Origin: JBALVT01 sp036960305
GTDB taxonomy: Bacteria; Pseudomonadota; Gammaproteobacteria; Pseudomonadales; Halieaceae
Reading direction: 5' to 3'
Assembly (NCBI GenBank): GCA_036960305.1
Contig: JBALWA010000020.1
Location: 7,237-71,236, forward strand
DNA: 64,000 nucleotides
Positions 1 to 7,611 of the stretch are shown piece after piece. The translations under genes and the position numbers were made by a program. Position 1 is the stretch's first letter. Every line of letters begins with the position of its first letter. The notes below the pieces were generated by a model. The model worked only from the letters and a program-made list of their open reading frames with translations, was not told the DNA's origin and ran no database searches.

Positions 1-1
1 C

Positions 2-808
2 GTCAGTGACTTTCAAGCATCAAAAAGTTTCTACGAGATGCTGGGCTTCAGGGCACTACTGGAAATTGACGTCGACGTTTCAGACCCGGCCGAGGCTCAG
101 GGTCTAAATCTGCCTCCTTACAGTCTTAAAGCAGCACCCATGGGGCTAGGGGATGGGTTCATCATCGACCTGATACAGTTCTACAGTCCCTACGACCCTG
201 AGGCGCCCCATAGCGATATTTACAGCCTGGGCCTGGCGACTCTCAGTTTAAAGACCGACGACCTGCCGGCGGACATTGCAGTACTGGAAACCAGGGGCAT
301 TCCCTATGATCTGTTACTTGAAAATAGTGCAGGTCCGGTCGTTATTCAATTTTCTGATCCCGATGGTGCCATTATTCTGCTGACACAGGTATTCGAAAAC
401 AAGGGGCTCAACAGCTCTGGAGAAACCTCTGTTCATGGCGTATTTTCGACCAATATTAATGTCAGCGACTACGAGCGCGCACTCGCGTTTTATCAAAAAG
501 TCGGTTTCAGGCTAATCGGCGAACAAAATGGCATTGCCAGAATCGCACTGCAGGATGGCCGCCACATTACATTGACACCTTCAGGCAGCAGTGATGCTGC
601 CTATCAGGACGTGAATCACCTGGGCATTGCACGAATTGCTATAGAGACCACCAACATCGACCAGGACATCAAGGTGCTGGAGGAAAATGGCATAGCCTTT
701 TACACACCGGAAGCCATTGTGCCCTCGGGCCCCCTGAGTATCCTGCGTTACGTTTGTTTTGAGGATCCCGATGGTACCGTAATCGAGTTGGTGCAATACA
801 ACAACTGA
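2..808 (+). CDS. Two-domain VOC (glyoxalase/bleomycin-resistance fold) protein, 5' end outside window
   Basis: The reading frame is open to the left edge: before the first ATG (position 38) it reads VSDFQASKSFYE, the normal beta-alpha start of a VOC domain ('D...S..FYe.lGF'), so the gene begins upstream of the window. Two VOC modules follow: one ending near 'FSDPDGAIILLTQ' and a second starting 'INVSDYERALAFYQKVGF' and ending 'FEDPDGTVIELVQ'. The paired E/H positions typical of metal-binding VOC enzymes are partly visible (terminal E in VIELVQ, H in 'VNHLGIARIAI'). VOC enzymes include glyoxalases, extradiol dioxygenases and epimerases. The substrate cannot be read here, and the convergent neighbour gives no clue. 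Confidence 0.85.
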   Translation, partial: VSDFQASKSFYEMLGFRALLEIDVDVSDPAEAQGLNLPPYSLKAAPMGLGDGFIIDLIQFYSPYDPEAPHSDIYSLGLATLSLKTDDLPADIAVLETRGIPYDLLLENSAGPVVIQFSDPDGAIILLTQVFENKGLNSSGETSVHGVFSTNINVSDYERALAFYQKVGFRLIGEQNGIARIALQDGRHITLTPSGSSDAAYQDVNHLGIARIAIETTNIDQDIKVLEENGIAFYTPEAIVPSGPLSILRYVCFEDPDGTVIELVQYNN

Positions 809-830
809 GCATTCGACTTGCGAACCTTGT

Positions 831-1388
831 TCAGGCGGTCAGGTACAGTATTAACAAGGAGTAAGCAGCAAACAATGGGCTTAGCCACTGAAAGGTACGA
901 GGAAGCGCGATCATAGTCCCGGTGAGTGCAACACCCAGAGCCGGGATAGTCAGGGTGAGTAAGAGCGGCGGTTGCTCGGGCAACATGGTCAGGTTCACGT
1001 AGGGCCCGATGCAAAAGTAAAACAGCATAGACAGGGCTGAGAGTCTGCCAAAACCCTGGCTGTGTCTGAGGAAGTCGAGTTCATCATCATCGTCGTCATC
1101 ATCAGGGACCGGTAGGGCCATCTCCGCGGCACCGTATATGAAGATAGAGCCGATTATCAGCACCAGGAAATCCGGGAAAGTCCATTCAGTCACCTCTCGT
1201 AATCCCCAGCCGATCCACCAGAGTTGCAGCACATAGGCCATGACACTCGTGGACCACAGGGCGGTAGACCAATGGAAAGTCACCCGGCTGTGGATCCGGA
1301 TCAGGGTCGCAACGGAATGGAGTATCCGGGTGATGGCAAGTCCCAGGATGATCGATACCGCGACGAAGACGTACTCGTGCTGAGTCAT
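831..1388 (-). CDS. Hypothetical inner-membrane protein with an acidic loop
   Basis: 185 residues, about five hydrophobic segments (residues about 8-27, 45-65, 72-90, 118-135, 140-182) split by a cytosolic-looking loop with a run of seven Asp residues around residue 97. A GGAAAG ribosome-binding site lies six bases before the ATG. I do not recognise a named family. It resembles small uncharacterised integral membrane proteins common in marine Gammaproteobacteria. It ends convergently with the VOC gene, 22 bases apart. No catalytic motif is visible. Confidence 0.7.
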   Translation of the reverse strand: MTQHEYVFVAVSIILGLAITRILHSVATLIRIHSRVTFHWSTALWSTSVMAYVLQLWWIGWGLREVTEWTFPDFLVLIIGSIFIYGAAEMALPVPDDDDDDDELDFLRHSQGFGRLSALSMLFYFCIGPYVNLTMLPEQPPLLLTLTIPALGVALTGTMIALPRTFQWLSPLFAAYSLLILYLTA

Positions 1389-1560
1389 TTATGGCTTTCC
1401 GCTGTGTCAGTTCTTATAGCGTGAGATTGCCGAGAGAAAAGATGCAGGTCAAGTACTACCTGCAAAGAATATGGGATTACAAAAATATCCCTTACTCAGG
1501 TAAGAAATTGGACCCGCATCGGCAGCGAGGCCTGTCAAAATCGAATAGACAGAGGATTTA

Positions 1561-1674
1561 TCACACCGTCTTCACTCCCCCGCCCAGTAGGCAACTGCTG
1601 ATAACAATTAACAGGCGTTCCGAGAGCAATTCGACAGACTGGTTATGCTTGCCTGTGGTGAGGATTTTGACCAT
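1561..1674 (-). CDS. Possible 37-residue peptide or truncated gene start after the chalcone-isomerase-like gene
   Basis: An ATG (1674) lies nine bases after the stop of the upstream gene, preceded by a near-perfect AGGAG at ideal spacing that overlaps that stop (TAGGAG). The ORF encodes 37 residues ending LLIVISSCLLGGGVKTV. The strong translation signal on a very short ORF suggests either a real small membrane peptide or the surviving 5' end of a deleted gene. 'ISSCLLG' resembles the start of DUF523 proteins, which often sit beside photolyase genes, but seven residues are too few to assign it. The rest of the roughly 300-base gap up to 1389 shows nothing else I can support. Confidence 0.35.
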   Translation of the reverse strand: MVKILTTGKHNQSVELLSERLLIVISSCLLGGGVKTV

Positions 1675-1683
1675 GCCGTACTC

Positions 1684-2178
1684 CTAAAATTGGCCGAGTA
1701 GCCCCTCGCGAAGCCCTGGCCGGCTAGTGGCGGGAGAAAGCCAGATATCCAGGAAGTGCACCCCGAAGTCTGGATCGCCTATCTTCCCGAGCAACACATC
1801 ATTAGAGTAGAAAGTACTCTCGCCCTGCTCATCCAGATGCAAGGTGAGCACATCATCCTCTGCGACATCAGGCCAAATTTTTAGCAGCGTTTCCAACCAC
1901 TGCGCCCTACGCGGGTGATCAACGCCCTGTTGCTCCCATTCCAGTTCCGTCTGCAGGACCAGATCGCTGGCTTGAATATTGCGGAGATACTCTATTTCAA
2001 AGCGCAGTGGCCGAAGCTCCGGATTGTAATTTCCCGTCTTGCTGTAGAGGCGCGAGTCATATACCGACCAGAGCAGCACCTTGAGACGGGCTTCACCGAC
2101 CAGTTTTAGTGAATCTTCGGTCGACATGGCGCTAGCGGCGCATGTTAAAAGTAAGATCGAGATCACTGTGCTTTTCAT
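1684..2178 (-). CDS. Chalcone-isomerase-like periplasmic protein
   Basis: 164 residues with an N-terminal signal peptide (MKST... cleaved near 'SAMST'). The body fits the bacterial chalcone isomerase-like family: an early 'VGEARLKVLLWSVYDSRLYS' strand/turn and a C-terminal 'LSPATSRPGLREGLLG', the usual closing motif of this family. These proteins adopt the chalcone-isomerase fold but are not thought to isomerise flavonoids; in bacteria they occur with DUF2878, DUF3833, cyclopropane-fatty-acid synthase and photolyase genes. Here it follows the DUF2878 gene by five bases, so the two are almost certainly co-transcribed. Confidence 0.8.
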   Translation of the reverse strand: MKSTVISILLLTCAASAMSTEDSLKLVGEARLKVLLWSVYDSRLYSKTGNYNPELRPLRFEIEYLRNIQASDLVLQTELEWEQQGVDHPRRAQWLETLLKIWPDVAEDDVLTLHLDEQGESTFYSNDVLLGKIGDPDFGVHFLDIWLSPATSRPGLREGLLGQF

Positions 2179-2183
2179 CGCGA

Positions 2184-2615
2184 TTAGTCCTTATCATCTC
2201 CGTCGCTGGCGATCAGGGTGGTCAGCTTGAACATCAGAGGCAACATGATTGCCCACACAAGTGAAACGACCGTCAGGGTTATTACCAGAGGGTAACCAAA
2301 ATCGACTGCTCCCAACCGGGCCCCCGCCCAGTAAGTCAACGGGAAAGCGACAGCCCCGGCCAGCGAAGTGAGAGCAGGCCTGTTATCGAGGAAGGCAAGA
2401 CTGCGACCGGTAACAGCCGCAAAGGCCACTGTCGATAACTGCAAGAGTTCCCTGCTGAAGTCCCGCACAAGGGCCAGGTGAACCAACAGAAATGCAGCGA
2501 TCACGAGCACCAGCTCTTCCCGCCCCAGTACCGCGCAGAACCAAATACTCTGAAACCAGAGCGCGTTAAACCAGTAGGTTTCAGAGACATTGCTCATGCT
2601 CTTGTGTTGTTTCAT
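2184..2615 (-). CDS. DUF2878 family membrane protein
   Basis: 143 residues with four to five hydrophobic helices and the family's typical opening 'WFNALWFQSIWFCAVLG' (compare NfxxFQxxWFacVlG). DUF2878 proteins are small inner-membrane proteins of unknown function. The start is uncertain: the ATG at 2615 has no clear ribosome-binding site and the Met six codons later is also possible. It is the first gene of a two- or three-gene minus-strand set with the chalcone-isomerase-like gene, and divergent from the DUF3833 lipoprotein gene 200 bases away, a partner commonly seen together with it. Confidence 0.75.
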   Translation of the reverse strand: MKQHKSMSNVSETYWFNALWFQSIWFCAVLGREELVLVIAAFLLVHLALVRDFSRELLQLSTVAFAAVTGRSLAFLDNRPALTSLAGAVAFPLTYWAGARLGAVDFGYPLVITLTVVSLVWAIMLPLMFKLTTLIASDGDDKD

Positions 2616-2815
2616 AGTATTACGGCAAGAAAACCAGATCGGATCTCTCAGGGATCCTATTTCCCGCCGACGTCTGAGGTATCCCGGCTTTAATAAGACG
2701 AGCCCCGGAGCAGGCCGCAGTTTTTATTGCGCCTCGGCGGAGTCTGTAGCCCAGATATAATCCACTATTGGGAAATCGACGTATACATCCTTCCATGCAC
2801 GCTAAAGGGTTAGAC

Positions 2816-3379
2816 ATGTTCAGGTTATATATCGCTGCACTCATCATCTCACTATTGGGCGCCTGCTCTTCAGTTACTGTCGAAGACTACAGGGGTTACA
2901 AGCCGACCATACAACCCGAGACGTTTTTCTCTGGCTACCTGACTGCACACGGTGTGATCAAGAACCGCAGTGGGCTCGTCATCAGGACATTCAACGCCGA
3001 TATAGATGCCAGTTGGGAGGAGGGAATAGGCACCCTGGTAGAGGACTTCACATTCAATGACGGAGAACTACAAGAGAGAATATGGACACTGACACCCAAT
3101 AGCGATGGCAGCTATACCGGCACGGCGGGCGACGTAGTCGGCCAAGGGAAAATGAAGCTGGCAGGCAATAGCCTGTTTCTGGATTATATCTTGAGAATAC
3201 CCTACGGTGAATCTACCGTAGACGTGAGGGTTGATGACCGTATGTACCTGGTAGCACCCGATGTATTGATCAACGAATCTGTTATGAAAAAGTTTGGCGT
3301 CAAGGTTGGCAGTATCGACCTGGTGATTGTTCGCCACGACCGCGACAGGCCGGCTTACCAAACAGGAGATAACCCATGA
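2816..3379 (+). CDS. DUF3833 family lipoprotein
   Basis: 187 residues when started at ATG 2816, chosen because AAAGGG precedes it and because it opens directly with a lipoprotein signal (MFRLYIAALIISLLGAC, lipobox LGAC, acylated Cys at about residue 17). An in-frame ATG at 2768 would add a non-hydrophobic extension. The mature part matches DUF3833: 'YRGYKPTIQPETFFSGYLTAHGVIKNRSG' and a C-terminal 'DRMYLVAPDVLINESVMKKFGV'. Known members are lipocalin-like outer-membrane-anchored proteins of unknown role found with DUF2878 and chalcone-isomerase-like genes. The stop codon runs directly into a region of gene remnants (3380-3640). Confidence 0.8.
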   Translation: MFRLYIAALIISLLGACSSVTVEDYRGYKPTIQPETFFSGYLTAHGVIKNRSGLVIRTFNADIDASWEEGIGTLVEDFTFNDGELQERIWTLTPNSDGSYTGTAGDVVGQGKMKLAGNSLFLDYILRIPYGESTVDVRVDDRMYLVAPDVLINESVMKKFGVKVGSIDLVIVRHDRDRPAYQTGDNP

Positions 3380-3640
3380 CTTCAGTTCTTTCAGGCCCCT
3401 TGGGACCAGCAGACACTCGATGACTTTCTTAACAGCAGTACGCTCCCCATGCTGAATCAGTACAATCCACCCTGGACACTGCCTTTCGTGCGCAGAAACG
3501 AGATCGCGGTAGAAATCACGAATGCCCGGCTGGCCAGCGCCAATATCGTTTTGGGTGATACCTATCCCCTTCCCATCGTTGACCATAAGGCCGCGAGAGA
3601 GTCAGCCCTGGCGGCCTACATGTCGCTGAAAACAGTTTGA
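3380..3640 (+). pseudogene. Scar: C-terminal ends of a SOUL heme-binding protein and of a DNA photolyase fused in one frame
   Basis: Directly after the DUF3833 stop an open frame without its own credible start reads 'FFQAPWDQQTLDDFL', then 'QYNPPWTLPFVRRNEIAVEI'. This is the closing motif of SOUL/HEBP proteins (YnPPwt.PF.RRNEv). About 15 residues later the same frame reads 'LGDTYPLPIVDHKAARESAL' followed by AAYMSLK, the closing motif of CPD photolyase/cryptochrome proteins (Y..PIVDHk.AR..aLaaY). Neither gene's body is present: a photolyase needs about 450 residues, and only about 35 remain. I infer that a deletion removed most of two adjacent genes. Motif recognition is from family knowledge and was not searched. 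Confidence 0.65.
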
Positions 3641-3697
3641 CTAGCGAAAATCAAAAATATCTCGATCTTGCACCGTATCTCCGCCATTCCAGGGAAG

Positions 3698-4036
3698 TTA
3701 ACGCAGAGATATCCCTGAGCTATTCAAATCTCGGACATGGTACTTTCGAAGCTCCTCATTGTAACTATCAGCAAATTCTTGGGCCCGCCGCACCATACGA
3801 CCAGATTGCAGCCCATGTACGGAATCGTTACAGCTGTTCCAATGCTCAATTTCCGTTACATACGCAACAATCCCCGCTTGAGCTTCTCTCATTTCAGCAT
3901 CTGTTGCCAATTTACCATTTGGAATCTCGGGGTGAGTCCAGGGAGGTTGAGGAGGACAAGACGCCTCCTTTGCTGCCGCCACGGCCGAAATGCCCATAAC
4001 AACCACCAGTAGGAAAACCTTAGTAAATTTCTTCAT
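3698..4036 (-). CDS. Small secreted Cys-containing protein
   Basis: 112 residues from ATG 4036 (GTGAGG six bases upstream; an in-frame ATG four codons earlier lacks this). A clear signal peptide (MKKFTKVFLLVVVMGISAVAAA) is followed by a short mature part with two cysteines (SCPPQP.. and WNSCND) and the pattern 'IPNG..AT..EM..AQ..I..YV.E', typical of small uncharacterised periplasmic proteins in Gammaproteobacteria. No enzyme motif is seen. The roughly 270 bases upstream to the sppA gene contain nothing I can support. Confidence 0.65.
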   Translation of the reverse strand: MKKFTKVFLLVVVMGISAVAAAKEASCPPQPPWTHPEIPNGKLATDAEMREAQAGIVAYVTEIEHWNSCNDSVHGLQSGRMVRRAQEFADSYNEELRKYHVRDLNSSGISLR

Positions 4037-4303
4037 TTGCAGCCTCACTTATTAATACCCAGTTTAATAACGCGTAGCGAATCCATATAAGAAGCTGTCA
4101 ATATCGCCTCCTATGATCCACCAGGTATTGATTTGCAATAGCTGTGCCAGTTTTTAACTACATGATTTTAAAGGGAATATTTCGTATGCCGTTACAAGCT
4201 GACTGGGTAGAGTCCTGAAACTGGTACCCAGCCGTCCCAAAACCGGAACCAAACAATGACTTATAAATAGGCGCGGTACTTGCGGCGGGGCAGTTGAACA
4301 AGC

Positions 4304-6121
4304 CTAGAGCAGTTCCACCATGCAGTCAGAACACATAATGGTTGCCCTGGGCTGATTGATGCCCGCCAACGAGTCAAATAGTGTCTTCACCCGGCCCGCA
4401 AGAGACTGGTATGTACCGTCCAGGCCCACGTCACTGCGAATTGCCAGTCGGCGTAACAGAGCGAACGCCGGAGGGATTTCCTTGGTCACATAGTCCACCT
4501 GATATCTATCGATGTCAGCCTCACTCGCCGCATAGGCGATGGCGTCCTCCAGCGTGCCGAGTTCGTCGATCAAGTCCAGCTCCTGAGCCCGGGGAGCCAA
4601 CCAGACACGCCCGCCGGCAATGGAGCGGATGTAGTCCACCTCTTTCCCCCGACTTTCTGCAACCACAGTGATAAAGCGTTCGTAAGCATCCCCCGCCCAA
4701 CGGGCGAAAATCGCGTCCAGTTTTTCATTTACCGGCATGTGAAGCCCCCAACCCGCATGCTCGCTGGTGGTAACACCATCAAAATTGATGCCGAGATAAT
4801 CCAGGGTATTTTCGATCGTAGGGAAGACAACAGCGACCCCTATGGATCCGGTAATGGTAGTGGGCTCGGCGAAAATTCGGTCCGCCGGGGTGCTGATCCA
4901 GACACCGCCGGAAGCCGCCACATCGCCCATGGAAACCACTACCGGCAAACCCTTGCCCTTTGCGGCAACTAACTCGTCGCGAATGACGTCGCTGGCGATA
5001 ATCGAGCCGCCGGGGCTATTGACCCGCAACACGATGGCACGAGTTTTCTTGTTTTCGTGCGCACGGCGAATCAGTGGGGCAATATCATCCGAACCGGCAA
5101 CCCCGGGTGAGAGCTCACCTGGCTGAATCACTCCCTCGACATAGACAACTGCAACTGCGTCCTCGTGTTCATCTTCCTGCCGATTAAGCTGCGCCTGGTA
5201 GGCCTTCCAGCTAATGTGGGGGTAGGTTACGCGCTCCTGCTCTTCTTCCGACTGGCCAAATTTTTCTATCATCAGCTTACGTAACTCGGGAAAGCTTCGA
5301 GTGCCATCGATCAGCCCGTTTTCCTGGGCAAAGGCCAGATTGGCGTAGCCCGCCTCGCTTAGGAGCGGTATCGTGTGATTATCTGCCAGGTCCTGCAAGA
5401 CGGCTTCATCCACACCCCGGGAGCGAGTGATTGCGGACTTCAGCGTCGCCCAGATCGGTTGATACAGCTCTCGTCTTTGCAATTTGTCGGGCTCTGACAT
5501 ATCGGTCCTCGTCATGCCTTCCACGGCCGACTTGTATTCACCCTGACTGTAATTGTGGATAGTTATCTTGAGTTTTTCAGTCATCTCACGCGTGTAGTCG
5601 CGGTAACCGCCAATACCAGTAAGCGCCAGGGCACCGGACGGGTGAAGGTAGATCTCATCTGCGCGGGTTGCCATTAGGTAGGCTGAAGTCCCCAGCGACT
5701 CACTGTAGGCGATGACCTGCTTTCCAGAGTCGCGTAACGCTTCCAGTTCCGACGCGATCAACAGAGCAGTGCTGGCACCGGCGAAGCGGGTGTTGCCAAA
5801 ATCAAGTAAAACGCCTGCCAGCGCTTCATCTGCGGCAGCGGCACGAATCAGTTTCACCAGGTCACGTGTCTGTATCTGCTCTTGTTCCTGCATACCGAAC
5901 AGAGTACTGATGTCGGTTGGGAAGACTTCCTGCTCCTGTACCAGGCCCTCGGGGTTAAGAATTAGCACCTTTCCAGCAGGGTCGACCTTGCTCGGCATCT
6001 GCCAAAATACAAAGATGGCTCCTCCCACGAGGTAAATGACAAGCGCAAGCGTAAAGAGATTGACTGTCCAAACCCTCAAGCCTGTCAGAAATGCGCCGAG
6101 TTTCGCAAAGAAATTTTTCAA
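4304..6121 (-). CDS. sppA: Signal peptide peptidase SppA (67K type)
   Basis: 605 residues, the length of the E. coli SppA group, with one N-terminal membrane anchor (about residues 15-40) and tandem S49 peptidase halves. The catalytic lysine lies in GEYKSAVE (K197) and the nucleophile serine in DVAASGGVW (S404), matching the Ser-Lys dyad split between the two halves. The C-terminal half also has 'VNSPGGS' and 'TGSIGV'. It is a membrane-bound serine protease that degrades signal peptides left after secretion. It stands alone on the minus strand, 130 bases downstream of the mscS-type gene. Confidence 0.95.
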   Translation of the reverse strand: MKNFFAKLGAFLTGLRVWTVNLFTLALVIYLVGGAIFVFWQMPSKVDPAGKVLILNPEGLVQEQEVFPTDISTLFGMQEQEQIQTRDLVKLIRAAAADEALAGVLLDFGNTRFAGASTALLIASELEALRDSGKQVIAYSESLGTSAYLMATRADEIYLHPSGALALTGIGGYRDYTREMTEKLKITIHNYSQGEYKSAVEGMTRTDMSEPDKLQRRELYQPIWATLKSAITRSRGVDEAVLQDLADNHTIPLLSEAGYANLAFAQENGLIDGTRSFPELRKLMIEKFGQSEEEQERVTYPHISWKAYQAQLNRQEDEHEDAVAVVYVEGVIQPGELSPGVAGSDDIAPLIRRAHENKKTRAIVLRVNSPGGSIIASDVIRDELVAAKGKGLPVVVSMGDVAASGGVWISTPADRIFAEPTTITGSIGVAVVFPTIENTLDYLGINFDGVTTSEHAGWGLHMPVNEKLDAIFARWAGDAYERFITVVAESRGKEVDYIRSIAGGRVWLAPRAQELDLIDELGTLEDAIAYAASEADIDRYQVDYVTKEIPPAFALLRRLAIRSDVGLDGTYQSLAGRVKTLFDSLAGINQPRATIMCSDCMVELL

Positions 6122-6251
6122 AGACAGCTCCTATGAATACAACTGATAAAAACGCTGGGCGGGTATTTCGCACTGACGATTATACCCGCCAAAACAGCAA
6201 TGGATAGCGAACAAATTACCCGGAAGCTAAGCTGGGCTCACTGTCTGGCTA

Positions 6252-7424
6252 TTAATCTGAAGAAAATTTCGGTAACTCCTTCACATAGATATCTTGCTTG
6301 GTGAAGGGTATTTCAATACCATTTTTCGCGAGGGCCTTGTAGATAGCCACCAACATTTCATGAACAATTTTCCCCCTGTCCTCTGGTCTAACTATCCACC
6401 CCAATACCTCAAAGTCCAGGCTCGAAGCACCGAAGCCGCGCATGCGGACCCGGGGGAGAGGGTCAGTACAAATTTCGGGGTGTAATTCAGCGACGTTTTG
6501 TAGCACGTCACATACCTGGTCAATGTCTGAGCCATAGGCGACGCCAATTGGCAACCGAATGCGAATTTTTGAATTCAGTCCACCGCTTTCATTAACGATT
6601 TTAGCGTTGGCAATAAGAGCATTTGGCAGCGTGATTTCTATATCATCTCGACTCAACAGCCGCGTGCTACGCAACCCAATTCGAGTGACCCTTCCGCGTT
6701 CGCCGCTGTCCAGGTTCACGTAGTCGCCTATCTTGTAGGGCGCATCGACTAGAATAAAAAATCCAGAAAACAAATTGGCGAGTGTATCTTTTGCCGCGAA
6801 ACCAACAGCGATCCCCACAATGCCCGCAGAGGCAAGCCAGCCCAGGGGGTTCACGCCCCAAACCATAAGAAGGCAATAACTACCAATCAGCAGTACCAAT
6901 AGTTTGATCGACAAATCAAGCAGTGGAACCGTATGTTTTTCGACTATAGGGAAACGGTGGTGGTTCCGCGCCAGAGCTTCCAATATTGTGGTGCTCAATG
7001 AAAAAGATGCGCGCATCCAGCTGCCAATAATTACCGACACAAAAATATTAATCAACGCATCGGTGCCAAAGGGTAACTCAGCGGTTTTCGTCGCCATACA
7101 AAACCCAAAAAACACGACGGTAGTAAACAACGGTTTACGCAATTCCTGAACGATTTCGTCGTCGAAATTGCTGTCAGAATTTTTAGCCATTTTCTCTAGA
7201 ATCCGAAGCACCACACTACGGATAAAAAACGCCGCAAGAAAAAACAAGCCGGCAATTACCAGTCCACCCAGCGGTGGGTATTGGTCAATTGCTTGCCAGA
7301 AAGGGAAAATACTATCGGGAATCCAGTCCGAAAATTCGGGCACGCTCTGTGTGATTGGTTCGATAACTTCAACCGACAAGGGTTCACTGGAAGTGATGTG
7401 GTCCGTTGGTCTAACTGCTGTCAT
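6252..7424 (-). CDS. Small-conductance mechanosensitive channel, MscS family
   Basis: 390 residues. Hydrophobic helices lie at about 53-75, 95-113 and 125-150, then the pore-lining helix region 'ASAGIVGIAVGFAAKDTLANLFSGFFIL', the hallmark of MscS, followed by the beta domain 'YKIGDYVNLDSGERGRVTRIGLRSTRLLSRD' and an alpha/beta C-terminal vestibule. MscS channels open under membrane tension to release solutes in osmotic downshock. The N-terminal extension before the first helix is longer than in E. coli MscS (286 residues), as in the YbdG/YnaI-like variants. The start ATG overlaps the end of a transporter remnant. Confidence 0.9.
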   Translation of the reverse strand: MTAVRPTDHITSSEPLSVEVIEPITQSVPEFSDWIPDSIFPFWQAIDQYPPLGGLVIAGLFFLAAFFIRSVVLRILEKMAKNSDSNFDDEIVQELRKPLFTTVVFFGFCMATKTAELPFGTDALINIFVSVIIGSWMRASFSLSTTILEALARNHHRFPIVEKHTVPLLDLSIKLLVLLIGSYCLLMVWGVNPLGWLASAGIVGIAVGFAAKDTLANLFSGFFILVDAPYKIGDYVNLDSGERGRVTRIGLRSTRLLSRDDIEITLPNALIANAKIVNESGGLNSKIRIRLPIGVAYGSDIDQVCDVLQNVAELHPEICTDPLPRVRMRGFGASSLDFEVLGWIVRPEDRGKIVHEMLVAIYKALAKNGIEIPFTKQDIYVKELPKFSSD

Positions 7425-7494
7425 AAGGTGCTACTCGTCCCTTGAAGAAATCGGCATTGCCAAACTTAGCTACCACAGCGGAATAGTGTACCTG

Positions 7495-7593
7495 AAGGTA
7501 TAGACTGCAGGCGTTGCCGGCGATGATTAGTGCGGCGCCCACCAGCAAGCAAAGAGTAACATTCTCACCGTACAGCCACCAGCAACAACCCGC
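7495..7593 (-). pseudogene. Remnant: last transmembrane helix of an EamA/DMT transporter
   Basis: Between the MATE stop (7612) and the MscS start, the minus strand in the MATE frame reads 'WWLYGENVTLCLLVGAALII' followed by AGNACS. This is the usual end of DMT/EamA permeases ('..l.GE.lt..qllGaaLIlaG'). Only about 30 recognisable residues remain, with no start, and the frame then continues without family character to a stop at 7411. I infer a decayed transporter of which only the C-terminal helix survives. A chance hydrophobic stretch cannot be excluded. Confidence 0.45.
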
Positions 7594-7611
7594 TCCCTGC
7601 CGGTGGAGGTG

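Noticed and set aside
1391..1687. 98-codon plus-strand ORF upstream of the chalcone-isomerase-like gene
   Set aside because: No ribosome-binding site, no family resemblance and a low-quality amino acid mix; it overlaps the better-signalled small minus-strand ORF.
3068..3586. 172-codon minus-strand ORF opposite DUF3833 and the scar
   Set aside because: It is the antisense frame of a recognised gene and shows no domain.
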